Shown here piece by piece: positions 1 through 12,012 of a DNA stretch of 64,000 nucleotides. A program made the translations under genes and the position numbers. Each line of letters opens with the position of its first letter. The first letter of the stretch is position 1. This DNA is from Roseovarius albus. Lineage in GTDB: Bacteria; Pseudomonadota; Alphaproteobacteria; Rhodobacterales; Rhodobacteraceae. The notes under the pieces were generated by a model, which saw only the letters and a list, made by a program, of their open reading frames with translations, had not been told where the DNA came from and did not search any database. The DNA lies in assembly GCF_900172335.1 (NCBI RefSeq), contig NZ_FWFX01000003.1:1-64000 (forward strand). The letters run 5' to 3'.

Positions 1-72
1 AAACAACGCGAAAGGATCAAACTGAAGACGCTCGAAGCGCGGCGCTTGCATCACCGCAAACACGCCGCATAA
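1..72 (+). CDS. C-terminal end of an unidentified protein (partial)
   Basis: An open frame runs from the first base to a TAA at 70-72 and gives a basic tail of 23 residues ending LHHRKHAA. It is too short to assign to a family. It points towards the integrase remnant on the other strand. It could be the end of a gene that begins outside the window, or a chance frame; no other evidence of coding is visible. Confidence 0.3.
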   Translation, partial: KQRERIKLKTLEARRLHHRKHAA

Positions 73-107
73 TCAAACCAACAAGATGAGCCAAACTCTC
101 ACTTAGT

Positions 108-941
108 TTAGGCCCACATTGGTTCCAAAAACTCTGGTGACGGACACGGGCGATCACCCTGCAATTCAATGAGCAGGTCTGTCCAAACCTGATAATCGTT
201 CACCAGCTTCAGTGTCCATTGGCCTGTCTGCTCAGCCTCATTTTTCCTTTGCTCGAAGAGAACTGACAGCAGCGGCCCGGAAGCTGTTTCTGAGGGACCT
301 CTTGCAACTTCGGTAGGGTTAAGGCCCGGATCGGGTCGCGCCCATTCTGGGTGGCTCCAAGGCGCACTGAGCGTCGCGTCGAAGTCGTATTTCTCAAAAG
401 TTTTATCATGTTCCAGCAACGCCTTATTCAAGCCAATCGTAGCCTTGCGGATTTCATCAAGGATGGCCCAAAGAGTTTCTCTTGGCTGCTCCTGAGGAAC
501 GCCAGTTGCACTGCAAAATGATTGGAATTGCTGAGTGGCAAAGTCCTTCTTCATCAAATCCCAGAAGTCTTCATTGTCCATCTCATAGACTTGGATGGTA
601 TTAACCAAGAGTTCTTTCTCAGCTCCTGTATAGGGGCCGAGTTCATTCCTCCGTGCCTTTGCCTTCTCCAGTATACCCTTGAAGTGATCATACACCTTTG
701 TGCGCAGTTCGCCGTGGTTCATGCCCGATGCTTCTATGTGCTTTGTTATTGTGTCGCCGTACACTGCAAGACGCCGTGCCAGAGTTCCAGCCTCTTTAGG
801 GCACCTTGTACGCAATGACACCCGAAGGGTCCTACGTGTGGTGTTTGGTTTAGTGTGGGGTTTTGGTCCTGTGTCGGGCAGGGGCCAACGGAAGTAATAA
901 ATGCCATGTCTGGAAAGTGAGAGATATGCATGCTGCTTCAT
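108..941 (-). pseudogene. Truncated phage-type integrase, N-terminal part only
   Basis: The 277-residue product begins with a DUF6538-like segment (residues 5-60, HGIYYFRWPLP followed by a LRVSLRTRCPKEA stretch) that is typical of the N terminus of tyrosine recombinases in alphaproteobacterial islands. The rest resembles the helical arm/core-binding linker. The catalytic domain with the R-H-R-Y residues is absent: the frame stops soon after a short core-binding-like stretch, whereas family members usually exceed 400-500 residues. The gene is read away from tRNA-Ala(GGC), whose 3' end lies about 60 bases upstream of the start, the usual layout of a tRNA-targeting integrase. It is probably a dead remnant. 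GC content is lower than in neighbouring genes. Family assignment is by pattern only. Confidence 0.6.
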
Positions 942-943
942 TT

Positions 944-966
944 TGTGTCACACCTGTGTGTCACAC
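944..966. repeat. Tandem TGTGTCACAC decamers upstream of the integrase
   Basis: Two exact copies of TGTGTCACAC lie at 944-953 and 957-966, 13 bases apart, between the integrase start and tRNA-Ala. Each is nearly palindromic. They could be arm-type recombinase sites or an operator for the integrase; this is inference from position. Confidence 0.45.
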
Positions 967-1004
967 TGCTCTAATGCTTGCTATCTAGTTGAACTATAAG
1001 GATT

Positions 1005-1080
<76 letters not shown>

Positions 1081-1164
1081 AAACCATTAGGCGTCACCGC
1101 CTGTGCGCCGCTATTTATGAGAAGCGGCAGGCAGGATCAAGAGAAAAATCCTGCCCGTTGTTGG

Positions 1165-1491
1165 TTAATTATCATCGTCTTCCTGAGCGACATCAGCGAT
1201 CTCGTCCAGCGAGACGTTTTCGTCGTCGTCATCGTCCAGAACATCATCGCCCAGATCGACATCAACGTCGTCATCATCGTCCAACACGTCCGCGTCATCG
1301 CCCATATTGGCGGCTTTCAGCTTTTGTGTTTCGCTGTCTTCAGCGTCCGCAATAATCGAGCGGTTCTTATTGTTTTCGATCTCCACGATCTCGCCGCTGT
1401 AGGGGCTAATGATCGGGTTCTTGTTCAGGTCATAAAATCGCTTTCCCGTGGTTGGGCAGATGCGTTTTACACCCCATTCTTCCTTGGGCAT
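1165..1491 (-). CDS. TIGR02300 family protein (FYDLN acid domain)
   Basis: A 108-residue protein with the family signature near the N terminus: MPKEEWGVKRICPTTGKRFY followed by DLNKNPIISPYSGE, with one CPxTG-type knuckle. A very acidic tail follows (long runs of Asp from about residue 70). The family is confined to alphaproteobacteria and has no established function; the acidic tail suggests an interaction with basic partners. I chose the ATG at 1491 rather than the upstream TTG at 1506 because AAAGGGA sits 6 bases before it. The gene is monocistronic, between tRNA-Ala and a divergent metallopeptidase gene. Confidence 0.9.
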   Translation of the reverse strand: MPKEEWGVKRICPTTGKRFYDLNKNPIISPYSGEIVEIENNKNRSIIADAEDSETQKLKAANMGDDADVLDDDDDVDVDLGDDVLDDDDDENVSLDEIADVAQEDDDN

Positions 1492-1600
1492 GGTTATCCC
1501 TTTCAAACTATCAAGTCATATCGACAATCTGCGCCACCTGCCATAACTGTAACAGGGTGTCAAAGGCTTTACGCCGCAGATCACAGATTCAGGAGGCGGT

Positions 1601-2293
1601 ATGGGCCAACACGTGCTTTGGGGCAAGCCCAATGTTGAAATATTACTGCGCAAATCAGCAAAAGCACGCCGGATTTCCTTGCGCATCTCCGGATTAGATG
1701 GCCGCGTAACCCTGACCGTGCCCAAAGGCGTCTCTGAGCGTGAAGGCTTGAAGTTTGCCCGCCAAAAGGAAAGCTGGATTCGAGACCAGCTTTTGACGCG
1801 CCCCAATACTGTTGATGTGAGGTTTGATGCGACGATCCCGATCCAGGGGGAGCATATTCGAATCAAACCAAGTGCCGGGCGGCGTGTCGAATTATTCGAC
1901 GAAATATTGCATGTCCCCGGTTCGGATGAAACCGTTGGTTCCAAGGTTCGGGCGTGGCTTAAGGCCCGGGCACGCGATCAATTGGCCGCCGCCTCTGACC
2001 ACTACGCCGCACAATTGGGACTTGGCTACGCTCGCATCAGCATCCGCGACACGCGGTCCCGTTGGGGCTCGTGCTCTTCCGCCAAAGGACTGATGTATTC
2101 GTGGCGGCTTTATATGGCCCCGCCAGAGGTATTGAATTATGTGGCCGCACATGAGGTCGCACACCTTAAGGAAATGAACCACAGCCCCGCTTTCTGGACA
2201 GAGGTGGATGAGCTTTATCCGGGATATGAAACACCACGCCGTTGGCTGCGCGATTACGGATCAGACCTGCATCTCTATCGCTTCGGCGATTGA
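1601..2293 (+). CDS. YgjP-type (DUF45) zinc metallopeptidase
   Basis: A 230-residue protein of the M48/SprT-like YgjP family. The zinc motif HEVAH is at residues 184-188 with a third histidine at 194 (EMNHSPAFW), and the family block TRSRWGSCSS precedes it. It is probably a cytoplasmic peptidase of unknown substrate. A strong ribosome site, AGGAGG, precedes the ATG. Length is normal for the family (about 230-240). It is divergent from the TIGR02300 gene and is followed after 31 bases by a GntR regulator on the same strand. Confidence 0.88.
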   Translation: MGQHVLWGKPNVEILLRKSAKARRISLRISGLDGRVTLTVPKGVSEREGLKFARQKESWIRDQLLTRPNTVDVRFDATIPIQGEHIRIKPSAGRRVELFDEILHVPGSDETVGSKVRAWLKARARDQLAAASDHYAAQLGLGYARISIRDTRSRWGSCSSAKGLMYSWRLYMAPPEVLNYVAAHEVAHLKEMNHSPAFWTEVDELYPGYETPRRWLRDYGSDLHLYRFGD

Positions 2294-2305
2294 CCTTATA
2301 CGCAA

Positions 2306-2317
2306 TTGTGATCACAA
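2306..2317. promoter_or_regulatory. Perfect 12-bp palindrome, likely operator of the GntR regulator
   Basis: TTGTGATCACAA is a perfect palindrome ending 7 bases before the regulator's ATG. It fits the general FadR/FCD-type operator form (TNGT...ACNA). Autoregulation is inferred from position. A related GATC-centred site family occurs at 26207 and 27025. Confidence 0.5.
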
Positions 2318-2324
2318 ATAGACA

Positions 2325-2972
2325 ATGTTGATTACTTCCCGACCAGATCCCTCCCCTCCCGCTCATGACCGCGTGTATCGCGGGCTGCGTCAGCGCATCA
2401 TGCACGGCGAAATCGCGCCTGGCCAATCCATGACCATTCGTGGCGTTGGTTCTGAATTTGACGTATCAATGACCCCGTCACGCGAAGCAGTGCGTAAGTT
2501 AGCCGCCGAAGGGGCGTTAAACGTTTCCGGCTCGGGTCGTGTCTCAACACCCATTCTCAACAATGATCGGATCGAAGAGCTCGCAGCCCTACGCTCTTTG
2601 ATTGAGGTCGAGCTAGCCAGCCGTGCCCTGCCCCGTGCGCACATCGCCCTGATCGAACGGCTGCAAAGCATCAACAGCCGGGTGAACGAGAGTATCCTGC
2701 GCCAGGATGCCGTAGGCTACATTAAAAACAACCTCGAATTTCACCGCACTCTGTATCTGCGGGCTCAGGCTCCAGCAATGCTGGCAATGGCTGAAACTGT
2801 CTGGCTACAGCTGGGCCCTACCATGCGCGCACTTTATGAACGCCTGCACCGCAAATCGCCGTCACAACATCATCCGATGATCATCAGCGCGCTTAAGGCC
2901 GGGGATGAACCCAGCCTGCGTCTTGCCGTCCGCTCAGATGTTACTCAGGGACTCAGAATGCTTCTGGCTTAG
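2325..2972 (+). CDS. GntR family transcriptional regulator (FCD/FadR subfamily)
   Basis: 215 residues. The N-terminal winged helix-turn-helix spans about residues 14-78 ([18 protein letters not shown], then a [18 protein letters not shown] recognition helix). A helical FCD effector domain follows, with the metal-binding-type residues of that family suggested by the EFHRTLY segment. FCD proteins usually sense small carboxylates and repress a neighbouring catabolic operon, but no such operon is adjacent here. The gene ends tail to tail with lipB, overlapping it by 4 bases. A perfect palindrome just before the start suggests autoregulation. The target genes cannot be told from this window. Confidence 0.9.
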   Translation: MLITSRPDPSPPAHDRVYRGLRQRIMHGEIAPGQSMTIRGVGSEFDVSMTPSREAVRKLAAEGALNVSGSGRVSTPILNNDRIEELAALRSLIEVELASRALPRAHIALIERLQSINSRVNESILRQDAVGYIKNNLEFHRTLYLRAQAPAMLAMAETVWLQLGPTMRALYERLHRKSPSQHHPMIISALKAGDEPSLRLAVRSDVTQGLRMLLA

Positions 2973-3619
2973 TTGCCAAACACCTCGGCAAATCGGCGCT
3001 GCAAGGCCACATCAACATCGCCGATCGTCACCGGCAGCCCAAGGTCGACAAGACTGGTCACCCCGTGCTCGGAAATGCCGCACGGAACGATGCCGCTAAA
3101 GTGCTCCAGATCTGGTTCCACATTGATCGAGATTCCATGGAAGCTGACCCATTTGCGCAGGCGGATTCCGATTGCGGCAATCTTGTCCTCAGGCCTTTGG
3201 CCAGTGACGGTTAAGGGCTTGTCGTCTCGCTCGACCCACACACCCACCCGACCAGCGCGGACCTCACCCGTGACGTTGAACTCGTCCAATGTCGCGATCA
3301 CCCATTCTTCCAACTGACGCACAAACTGGCGCACATCCTTGCCGCGTTTGCCGACGTCCAGCATGATATAGACCACTCTTTGACCGGGTCCGTGATATGT
3401 ATATTGCCCGCCTCGTTTACTGTCATAAACAGGAAATCTCTCAGGGTCCGTCAGATCATCAGAATTAGCAGATGTTCCCGCAGTATAGAGCGGCGGATGC
3501 TCCACCAGCCAGATCGCCTCGGAGGCTTCCCCTGCCGAAATTGCCGCAACCCGCGCCTCCATAAAGGCAACGGCGTCATCGTAACCCGTCAATCCGGTGG
3601 ATGTTATCCACTCTACCAT
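2969..3619 (-). CDS. lipB: Octanoyltransferase LipB
   Basis: Transfers octanoyl from acyl carrier protein to lipoyl domains of pyruvate and 2-oxoglutarate dehydrogenases and the glycine cleavage H protein, the first step of de novo lipoylation. The signature [12 protein letters not shown] is at residues 69-80. The catalytic lysine is in KIAAIG (about 145) and the catalytic cysteine in PCGI (about 179). I start at the ATG at 3619 (216 residues, the usual family length); a longer frame reaches 3700 but its extra 27 residues do not look like LipB. Convergent with the GntR gene. Confidence 0.96.
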   Translation of the reverse strand: MVEWITSTGLTGYDDAVAFMEARVAAISAGEASEAIWLVEHPPLYTAGTSANSDDLTDPERFPVYDSKRGGQYTYHGPGQRVVYIMLDVGKRGKDVRQFVRQLEEWVIATLDEFNVTGEVRAGRVGVWVERDDKPLTVTGQRPEDKIAAIGIRLRKWVSFHGISINVEPDLEHFSGIVPCGISEHGVTSLVDLGLPVTIGDVDVALQRRFAEVFGN

Positions 3620-3791
3620 GCCCTGGTGCTCCAATTCTCGGCCCTTCGCCGCTTCTAAAACGTTTTCATGTTCTCGGAAAGTCGAAGATTGCACCAGCAA
3701 AAACGACTACGAAACAAGTCATCGCAATATACTCATTTTGCGCTTCACAAGCTCGAAGCGATTGCGTATAGACCCTGTCATCTGATCACGT

Positions 3792-3877
3792 GCGGTCGTG
3801 GCGGAATGGTAGACGCGCAGCGTTGAGGTCGCTGTGGGGTAACACCCGTGGAAGTTCGAGTCTTCTCGACCGCACCA
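3792..3877 (+). tRNA. tRNA-Leu(GAG)
   Basis: An 86-base class II tRNA with acceptor stem GCGGTCG/CGACCGC, anticodon stem-loop CAGCG-TTGAGGT-CGCTG (anticodon GAG), a long variable arm and T loop GTTCGAGTC, ending in an encoded ACCA. Confidence 0.97.
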
Positions 3878-4140
3878 TCAGATTGATTTTACCTGAAAAT
3901 TCAGATTATTACCTGCTTTAAAGGAGTTGCTTCGCCCCCTCGCTACAAAGGGCGCTACAAATGACAATCAAAATACCGCGCCAATCCAGCATGTGATGTT
4001 CGTAATTTTCCATGATGCCCGCCTATGCTTTGATGTGACCGGCAGCTGTCTTAGCCCCGTATAGCCTCAATTCGGGGCCAAGAAGGACGCGGCTCACAAA
4101 TTACCCCTCTGCCCCTGCACGACGTAAAAACGTTAGGCCA
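3878..4140. other. Intergenic stretch after tRNA-Leu
   Basis: No convincing gene is seen. A short GCCCCG/CGGGGC hairpin (4054-4078, 14-base loop) lies downstream of the minus-strand deacylase gene. It lacks a T tract and may only be an mRNA end structure. Confidence 0.4.
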
Positions 4141-5175
4141 TCAGATGATTTCGTCTTCATCATAAAGTGGAGCCGCCTCAATCTGGGCATTGACGCCTTC
4201 TGCAGCTGCGTCCGCCCGCGCGGTTTCTGCAATGTGAAATAGTGCATCCCCTTCATAGACCACAGGCATGTTGGTGCGGCCGATAACAATACCATTGGTC
4301 TCAGACAGCACTTCGGCCTCGACCTCTCCAAATGGATCCGAAATCGCACCTAAAACTGTGCCAGACTGCACCACATCGCCAATGGTGACATACCCTCGAA
4401 ACACGCCACCGGCAGGTGCCCTGTGCCAGCTGGAATCTCCGGCCAAAACGGGCGCATGCTTGACCTTAGGTACCCCCTTGCTCCCGATCATTCCAAGTTT
4501 ATGCATGACACGCAAAATGCCGCTGACACCCGAGCGTGCTGCCAGTTCATCAAAACGCAACCCTTCTCCACCTTCGAAAAGCAACACATCCACCCCTGCC
4601 TCCTCTGCCGCCATACGTAAGGACCCCTCGCGTAGCTTCGATTGCATCATCACTGGAGCCCCAAATGCCTTACCCAATTCTGCCAACCGCTGATTTCCGG
4701 TTGTTAGCCGAATTTGCGGTAGGTTGTTGCGATGAATGGCCGCTGAGTGAAGGTCGATGCCGACGTTTGAGCGGTGCACAACTTCCGCCATGAAAATATG
4801 AGCAAGGCGCGACGCCATAGACCCCTGGCTGCCCCCTGGGAAACTCCGGTTCAAATCGCGCCGATCCGGCAGATAACGCGAATGATTCAAAAATCCGTAG
4901 GTATTAACGATTGGTACGGCCAGCAGAGTGCCAGCCATGGTTTTCAAAGCAGTAGCCTTAAGCAGCCTACGAACGATTTCTACCCCAATAACTTCGTCCC
5001 CGTGAATTGCGGCTGAGACGAACAGCACAGGACCCGGCTTGCGCCCGTGCACCACATGTACCGACAAATTCACTGGAGTGTGATCGCTTAGCGTGCTTAC
5101 TGGGATATCAATAGTTTTTCGAACCCCGGGCGCGATGGAATGGCCACCGATTTCAAAGGGTTGACGTTTCAACAT
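4141..5175 (-). CDS. Succinylglutamate desuccinylase/aspartoacylase family protein
   Basis: A 344-residue zinc-dependent deacylase of the AstE/AspA (M14-like) family. Visible motifs are SAAIHGDEVIG (zinc His and Glu, about residues 55-65), DLNRSFPGG, and GIDLHSAA with the third zinc ligand. The C-terminal third is the beta-rich domain common in the 330-345-residue branch. These enzymes remove acyl groups from N-acylated amino acids; the substrate cannot be read from the sequence. The neighbours (tRNA-Leu, a lectin-like gene) give no pathway. The ectoine-degradation deacetylase DoeB is a relative, but no ectoine genes are present here. Confidence 0.85.
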   Translation of the reverse strand: MLKRQPFEIGGHSIAPGVRKTIDIPVSTLSDHTPVNLSVHVVHGRKPGPVLFVSAAIHGDEVIGVEIVRRLLKATALKTMAGTLLAVPIVNTYGFLNHSRYLPDRRDLNRSFPGGSQGSMASRLAHIFMAEVVHRSNVGIDLHSAAIHRNNLPQIRLTTGNQRLAELGKAFGAPVMMQSKLREGSLRMAAEEAGVDVLLFEGGEGLRFDELAARSGVSGILRVMHKLGMIGSKGVPKVKHAPVLAGDSSWHRAPAGGVFRGYVTIGDVVQSGTVLGAISDPFGEVEAEVLSETNGIVIGRTNMPVVYEGDALFHIAETARADAAAEGVNAQIEAAPLYDEDEII

Positions 5176-5264
5176 GAATAACCTGCCTTATGCTGCTTCA
5201 GGCAGCGTTAGGCAATAAACACGACGTTGTCTATCCCACCCTGATCGCTTCGCGCCGGGCTGTG

Positions 5265-5615
5265 TCAGTAAAGCTCCCAATCATCCGCATGTCCCAATGG
5301 CCCAATTGCCAGCCAGCCAACACGAGCTCGGGCCACACGCGTATCCCCCCACGTACGGAACACCACATCAAATCCTTCGACGGTGACGTTTTCGCTTGTC
5401 ACATCAGCCCGGGCATTTGCCACTGTATCCATATCCCACATAGATAAGGATACATGAACACAAGGGGGCGCCTTAAAGGCATTACTAAAAGCAATCGACT
5501 TCCGTCTCAGGCGCGGACCCTTGCCGGTCCACATATCGCCGCCTTCTTCGAAATCTGAAAACAGGATCGTATCTCCCTGATCAATTCCGATAATCTGATT
5601 AATCAACTTCTTCAT
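5265..5615 (-). CDS. H-type lectin domain protein
   Basis: A 116-residue protein whose C-terminal two thirds match the H-type lectin (discoidin I/Helix agglutinin-like) fold. The signs are the central VHVSLSMWDMD strand, FDVVFRTWGDTRVARARVGW, and the closing WLAIGP. This domain binds GalNAc-type sugars in invertebrates; a role in bacteria is not established. There is no signal peptide, so it is either cytoplasmic or exported by another route. It stands alone between the atp operon terminator and the deacylase gene. Confidence 0.7.
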   Translation of the reverse strand: MKKLINQIIGIDQGDTILFSDFEEGGDMWTGKGPRLRRKSIAFSNAFKAPPCVHVSLSMWDMDTVANARADVTSENVTVEGFDVVFRTWGDTRVARARVGWLAIGPLGHADDWELY

Positions 5616-5727
5616 ATAAGTTCACAACACACCAAATTTAAAACACTTTTAAAGTGCAATACAAAGTTCTTCGCACCGCTCGTCAATCTTCCTAAACCTG
5701 ATTTTCGTCAAAAATTTGATAAAATAT

Positions 5728-5752
5728 AGAAAAGGCCCGCCAAAGGCGGGCC
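5728..5752 (-). terminator. Terminator of the atp operon
   Basis: On the minus strand GGCCCGCC-TTT-GGCGGGCC is followed by TTTTCT, an 8-bp perfect GC stem with a 3-base loop and a U tract. It lies 24 bases past the atpC stop. Confidence 0.93.
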
Positions 5753-5776
5753 ACAATCTTGAGTATTTAGCAATAC

Positions 5777-6202
5777 TTAGTTTGCGCTCAGGCCAATCTC
5801 GTCACCAATGGCCACCATGTCAGACAAAAGCTTGGCTGCTTCGTCAACCGGGCCAGGCTCATTCTGATAAGCGTCTTGGGCATTGCTCAGACGGGCATTC
5901 GCCTCTGCAATCATTGACGAGAAGTCTTCTTGAGTAATGGTTTCACGCGCCACGGCACGTTCCGCCAGGATCGAAATGCTGCTGCCATTAATTTCGGCAA
6001 AGCCGCCGGTCACAATATATTCGCTGGTGCCGGATTTACCGGTCACTTTGACGATACCGGGGCGCAGCGTGGTGATCAAAGGCGAGTGATCAGGCATCGC
6101 TGTCATGTCACCTTCCGATGCGGGGATCTGCACCTCGGTTGCCTCAACCGAAGTCAACAGGCGCTCGGGCGATACCAGATCGAATTGCACTGTGTCAGCC
6201 AT
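5777..6202 (-). CDS. atpC: ATP synthase F1 subunit epsilon
   Basis: A 141-residue central-stalk subunit that couples rotation of gamma to the c-ring and can inhibit hydrolysis. The N-terminal beta-sandwich carries the conserved block [20 protein letters not shown] and [18 protein letters not shown]. The C-terminal helical hairpin is short, as in alphaproteobacteria. It is the last gene of the atpH-A-G-D-C operon and is followed by a strong terminator. Confidence 0.98.
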   Translation of the reverse strand: MADTVQFDLVSPERLLTSVEATEVQIPASEGDMTAMPDHSPLITTLRPGIVKVTGKSGTSEYIVTGGFAEINGSSISILAERAVARETITQEDFSSMIAEANARLSNAQDAYQNEPGPVDEAAKLLSDMVAIGDEIGLSAN

Positions 6203-6263
6203 AAGGCCCTCCTTGTGGTGTTCGTCGGGGCCCGTGAACCAGGCCCCGCCTCACATCGCTATC

Positions 6264-8584
<2,321 letters not shown>

Positions 8585-8596
8585 GCCTGTCTCCCC

Positions 8597-10135
<1,539 letters not shown>

Positions 10136-10696
10136 TTATCCGACCTCTTTCATTGCATTCTGTAGGGAGTTCAGGCGCGAAGCGATCGACGTATCGATCA
10201 TTTTCGAGCCCACCTTAACGACAAGACCGCCGATGAGACTTTCATCAACGGTCGCACTAATCTTGACGTCCTTGCCAACGCGCGCTTTCAGCGTTTTGGC
10301 CAGTTTTTCGGACTGCGTCTTGGTCAGCGCCTTGGCACTGGTCACTTCGGCAGTCACTTCGCCTTTGTCCTCGGCGATGCGCGCGCTCAGCTGCGCAACA
10401 AGCTGCGGCAGAACAAACAGACGACGCTTTTGCGCCATCAGGCTCAGGCCGTTTTGCAGTTCTGGGACAAGTTTCATCTTCTTGCCTACCGCTGCAATCG
10501 CCGTGCCTTGTTCTGCACGAGGCACAACCGGGCTTTGGATCAGGTCGCGCAGTTCAGCACTGTCATCTAGTGCTGCGGCAAGATCAGTTAAATTCTTCTC
10601 GAGTTTCGTCAAAGAGCCGGACTCTTTCGAAATCTCGAAGATCGCGGTGGCATAGCGCTCGGCAATGCCTGATGAGATCGAAGCTGGTTCGGACAC
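10136..10696 (-). CDS. atpH: ATP synthase F1 subunit delta
   Basis: The 186-residue peripheral-stalk subunit (OSCP family) that ties F1 to the b subunits. The N-terminal helical bundle begins [20 protein letters not shown] and the C-terminal domain contains the [19 protein letters not shown] signature. I start at the GTG at 10696, which has GGAAGGG 5 bases upstream and matches the family N terminus. A frame open to 10762 adds 22 residues that are unlike the family. It is the first gene of the operon; the Fo genes are not in the window, as usual in this order. Confidence 0.96.
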   Translation of the reverse strand: MSEPASISSGIAERYATAIFEISKESGSLTKLEKNLTDLAAALDDSAELRDLIQSPVVPRAEQGTAIAAVGKKMKLVPELQNGLSLMAQKRRLFVLPQLVAQLSARIAEDKGEVTAEVTSAKALTKTQSEKLAKTLKARVGKDVKISATVDESLIGGLVVKVGSKMIDTSIASRLNSLQNAMKEVG

Positions 10697-10796
10697 GTCC
10701 ACCCTTCCGATTTTTGGCCCCGGTTTTAGCTCTTGCTGGCTCGATCCGGGGGCGTTGAACACAGTGCTCCATCCTGAACACCGATTTTCCGCGTGG

Positions 10797-10824
10797 GTGT
10801 AGCAGAGCCTTGCCCACCTCGCAA
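10797..10824 (-). promoter_or_regulatory. Possible promoter of the atp operon
   Basis: On the minus strand TTGCGA (10819-10824) and CTACAC (10797-10802) are separated by 16 bases, about 100 bases before the atpH GTG. Both hexamers are weak matches to the vegetative consensus; the call rests on position. Confidence 0.3.
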
Positions 10825-11063
10825 GCTAGTTGGCGTAGAGTTTGCGACAGTGAATATTTATATATTTCAGAACCTTAACCAGACTGCGACCGAATGTGCC
10901 GAATTTAAATCTTGAAAAACCACTGGTTTCCACATGTTTTCTGCGATTCCTCTTTATCGATCCCCACAGCTGGTAGCGTTAGCAGCCTCAATTTACGTTA
11001 CACCCCGCATACCTCCGACGGGGTATATCAAACCTTGATTTGCTTCCTATCAAAGCATGATGC
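10825..11063. other. Intergenic region between the atp operon and the Nudix gene
   Basis: AT-rich, with no open frame that looks coding. A short ACCCCG/CGGGGT inverted repeat lies near 11001-11023. Together with the atp leader (10697-10824) this makes about 370 bases without a gene. Confidence 0.5.
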
Positions 11064-11528
11064 CTAGTTCTTTTGTATCAAGAGATGCGGATGTGCCTCA
11101 CGCACGATGAATTCCTCTTCAACATGACGCAGCACATTCCTATGCCCGGCAAAGGGCACCATGTCTCTGGCCTTATCAAAGGGCACCCAACGACTCTCGC
11201 TGTGTTCTTGGTTCAAAACGACGGCGTCGCCCTCATCAATAAACGCAACGAACACCGGGGCCATGGTGATGGCATTGCGATCAGTTTCATAGAACTGCTC
11301 GCAGATGTCGGCAGAATACAGCGCCTGCGCCTCCAACCCGGTTTCTTCGCGCAATTCACGCACTGCAGCCTGCCAAGCCGTTTCGCCCTCTTCGATGCTG
11401 CCCGCAATCTGGCACCATTCCCCGACCAGTGTTTCATTCCGCTTCAAAAGCAACACTTCAACTCTGGCCGCCGTCCGCCTAAGGGCAACTAGAGACACCA
11501 TAAAGGCACGTATAGGGATTTCTGGCAT
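11064..11528 (-). CDS. Nudix hydrolase
   Basis: A 154-residue protein with a complete Nudix box at about residues 43-65 (G-x5-E-x7-REL-x-EE-x-G: GSIEEGE, then RELREETGL). It hydrolyses nucleoside diphosphates linked to another group; the substrate is not predictable. A C-terminal region containing the DKARDMVPFAGHRNVLR segment resembles the dihydroneopterin triphosphate pyrophosphatase/MutT-like branch, but this is weak. It is convergent with nothing: the neighbour VanZ gene is divergent, 126 bases away. Confidence 0.88.
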   Translation of the reverse strand: MPEIPIRAFMVSLVALRRTAARVEVLLLKRNETLVGEWCQIAGSIEEGETAWQAAVRELREETGLEAQALYSADICEQFYETDRNAITMAPVFVAFIDEGDAVVLNQEHSESRWVPFDKARDMVPFAGHRNVLRHVEEEFIVREAHPHLLIQKN

Positions 11529-11654
11529 TCGAGAGCGACCTACATTCTATTGATCTGCCAGATTAGAGGGATGGAATTTATTCTTCAACGCTCTCAACAG
11601 ACAACGTTCCATTTCTGCCTTTTCGCGCTCAGGCGAACAGTATAGGTCATCACC

Positions 11655-12005
11655 ATGAAACATTCCGTCGCCATTGCCCTGACCTGTGCCACCGCCTTGT
11701 TGATCGCATACGGGACTTTAAAGCCATCCGAACCTGGCGGGACGCCGTTGTTCCTTACCGATAAGCAAATGCACTTTCTTGCCTTCGCCTTGCTCACGTT
11801 GCCGTATGGCTGGGTGCGTCCTAAAGCCATTTGGTGGCTGGTACCTCTAGCAGTTCTCTATGGTGGAGCAATTGAGATGATCCAGCCCGCTTTTGAGCGT
11901 GGCGCAGAATGGCTGGACCTATTGGCAGATAGCCTCGGGGCGTTAGCTGGAGTGGCCCCGGGGCAACTTAGGGCGCGTATCAGGGCACGTAGTCGCACAA
12001 TATAG
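11655..12005 (+). CDS. VanZ-like membrane protein
   Basis: 116 residues with three or four hydrophobic segments (about 5-20, 37-55, 58-73 and 90-105) and the family pattern DKQMHFLAFALL plus the GGAIEMIQPAFERGAEWLDL segment. VanZ-like proteins are small inner-membrane proteins of uncertain role; a link to teicoplanin resistance holds only for the enterococcal namesake. It ends 7 bases before the convergent aroA stop. Confidence 0.8.
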   Translation: MKHSVAIALTCATALLIAYGTLKPSEPGGTPLFLTDKQMHFLAFALLTLPYGWVRPKAIWWLVPLAVLYGGAIEMIQPAFERGAEWLDLLADSLGALAGVAPGQLRARIRARSRTI

Positions 12006-12012
12006 AACCGAT

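Noticed and set aside
1117..1638. 173-residue plus-strand frame over the TIGR02300 gene
   Set aside because: It is the antisense shadow of the acidic FYDLN-acid gene and partly of tRNA-Ala; its composition (Val/Ile/His-rich from the Asp codons) explains the long frame.
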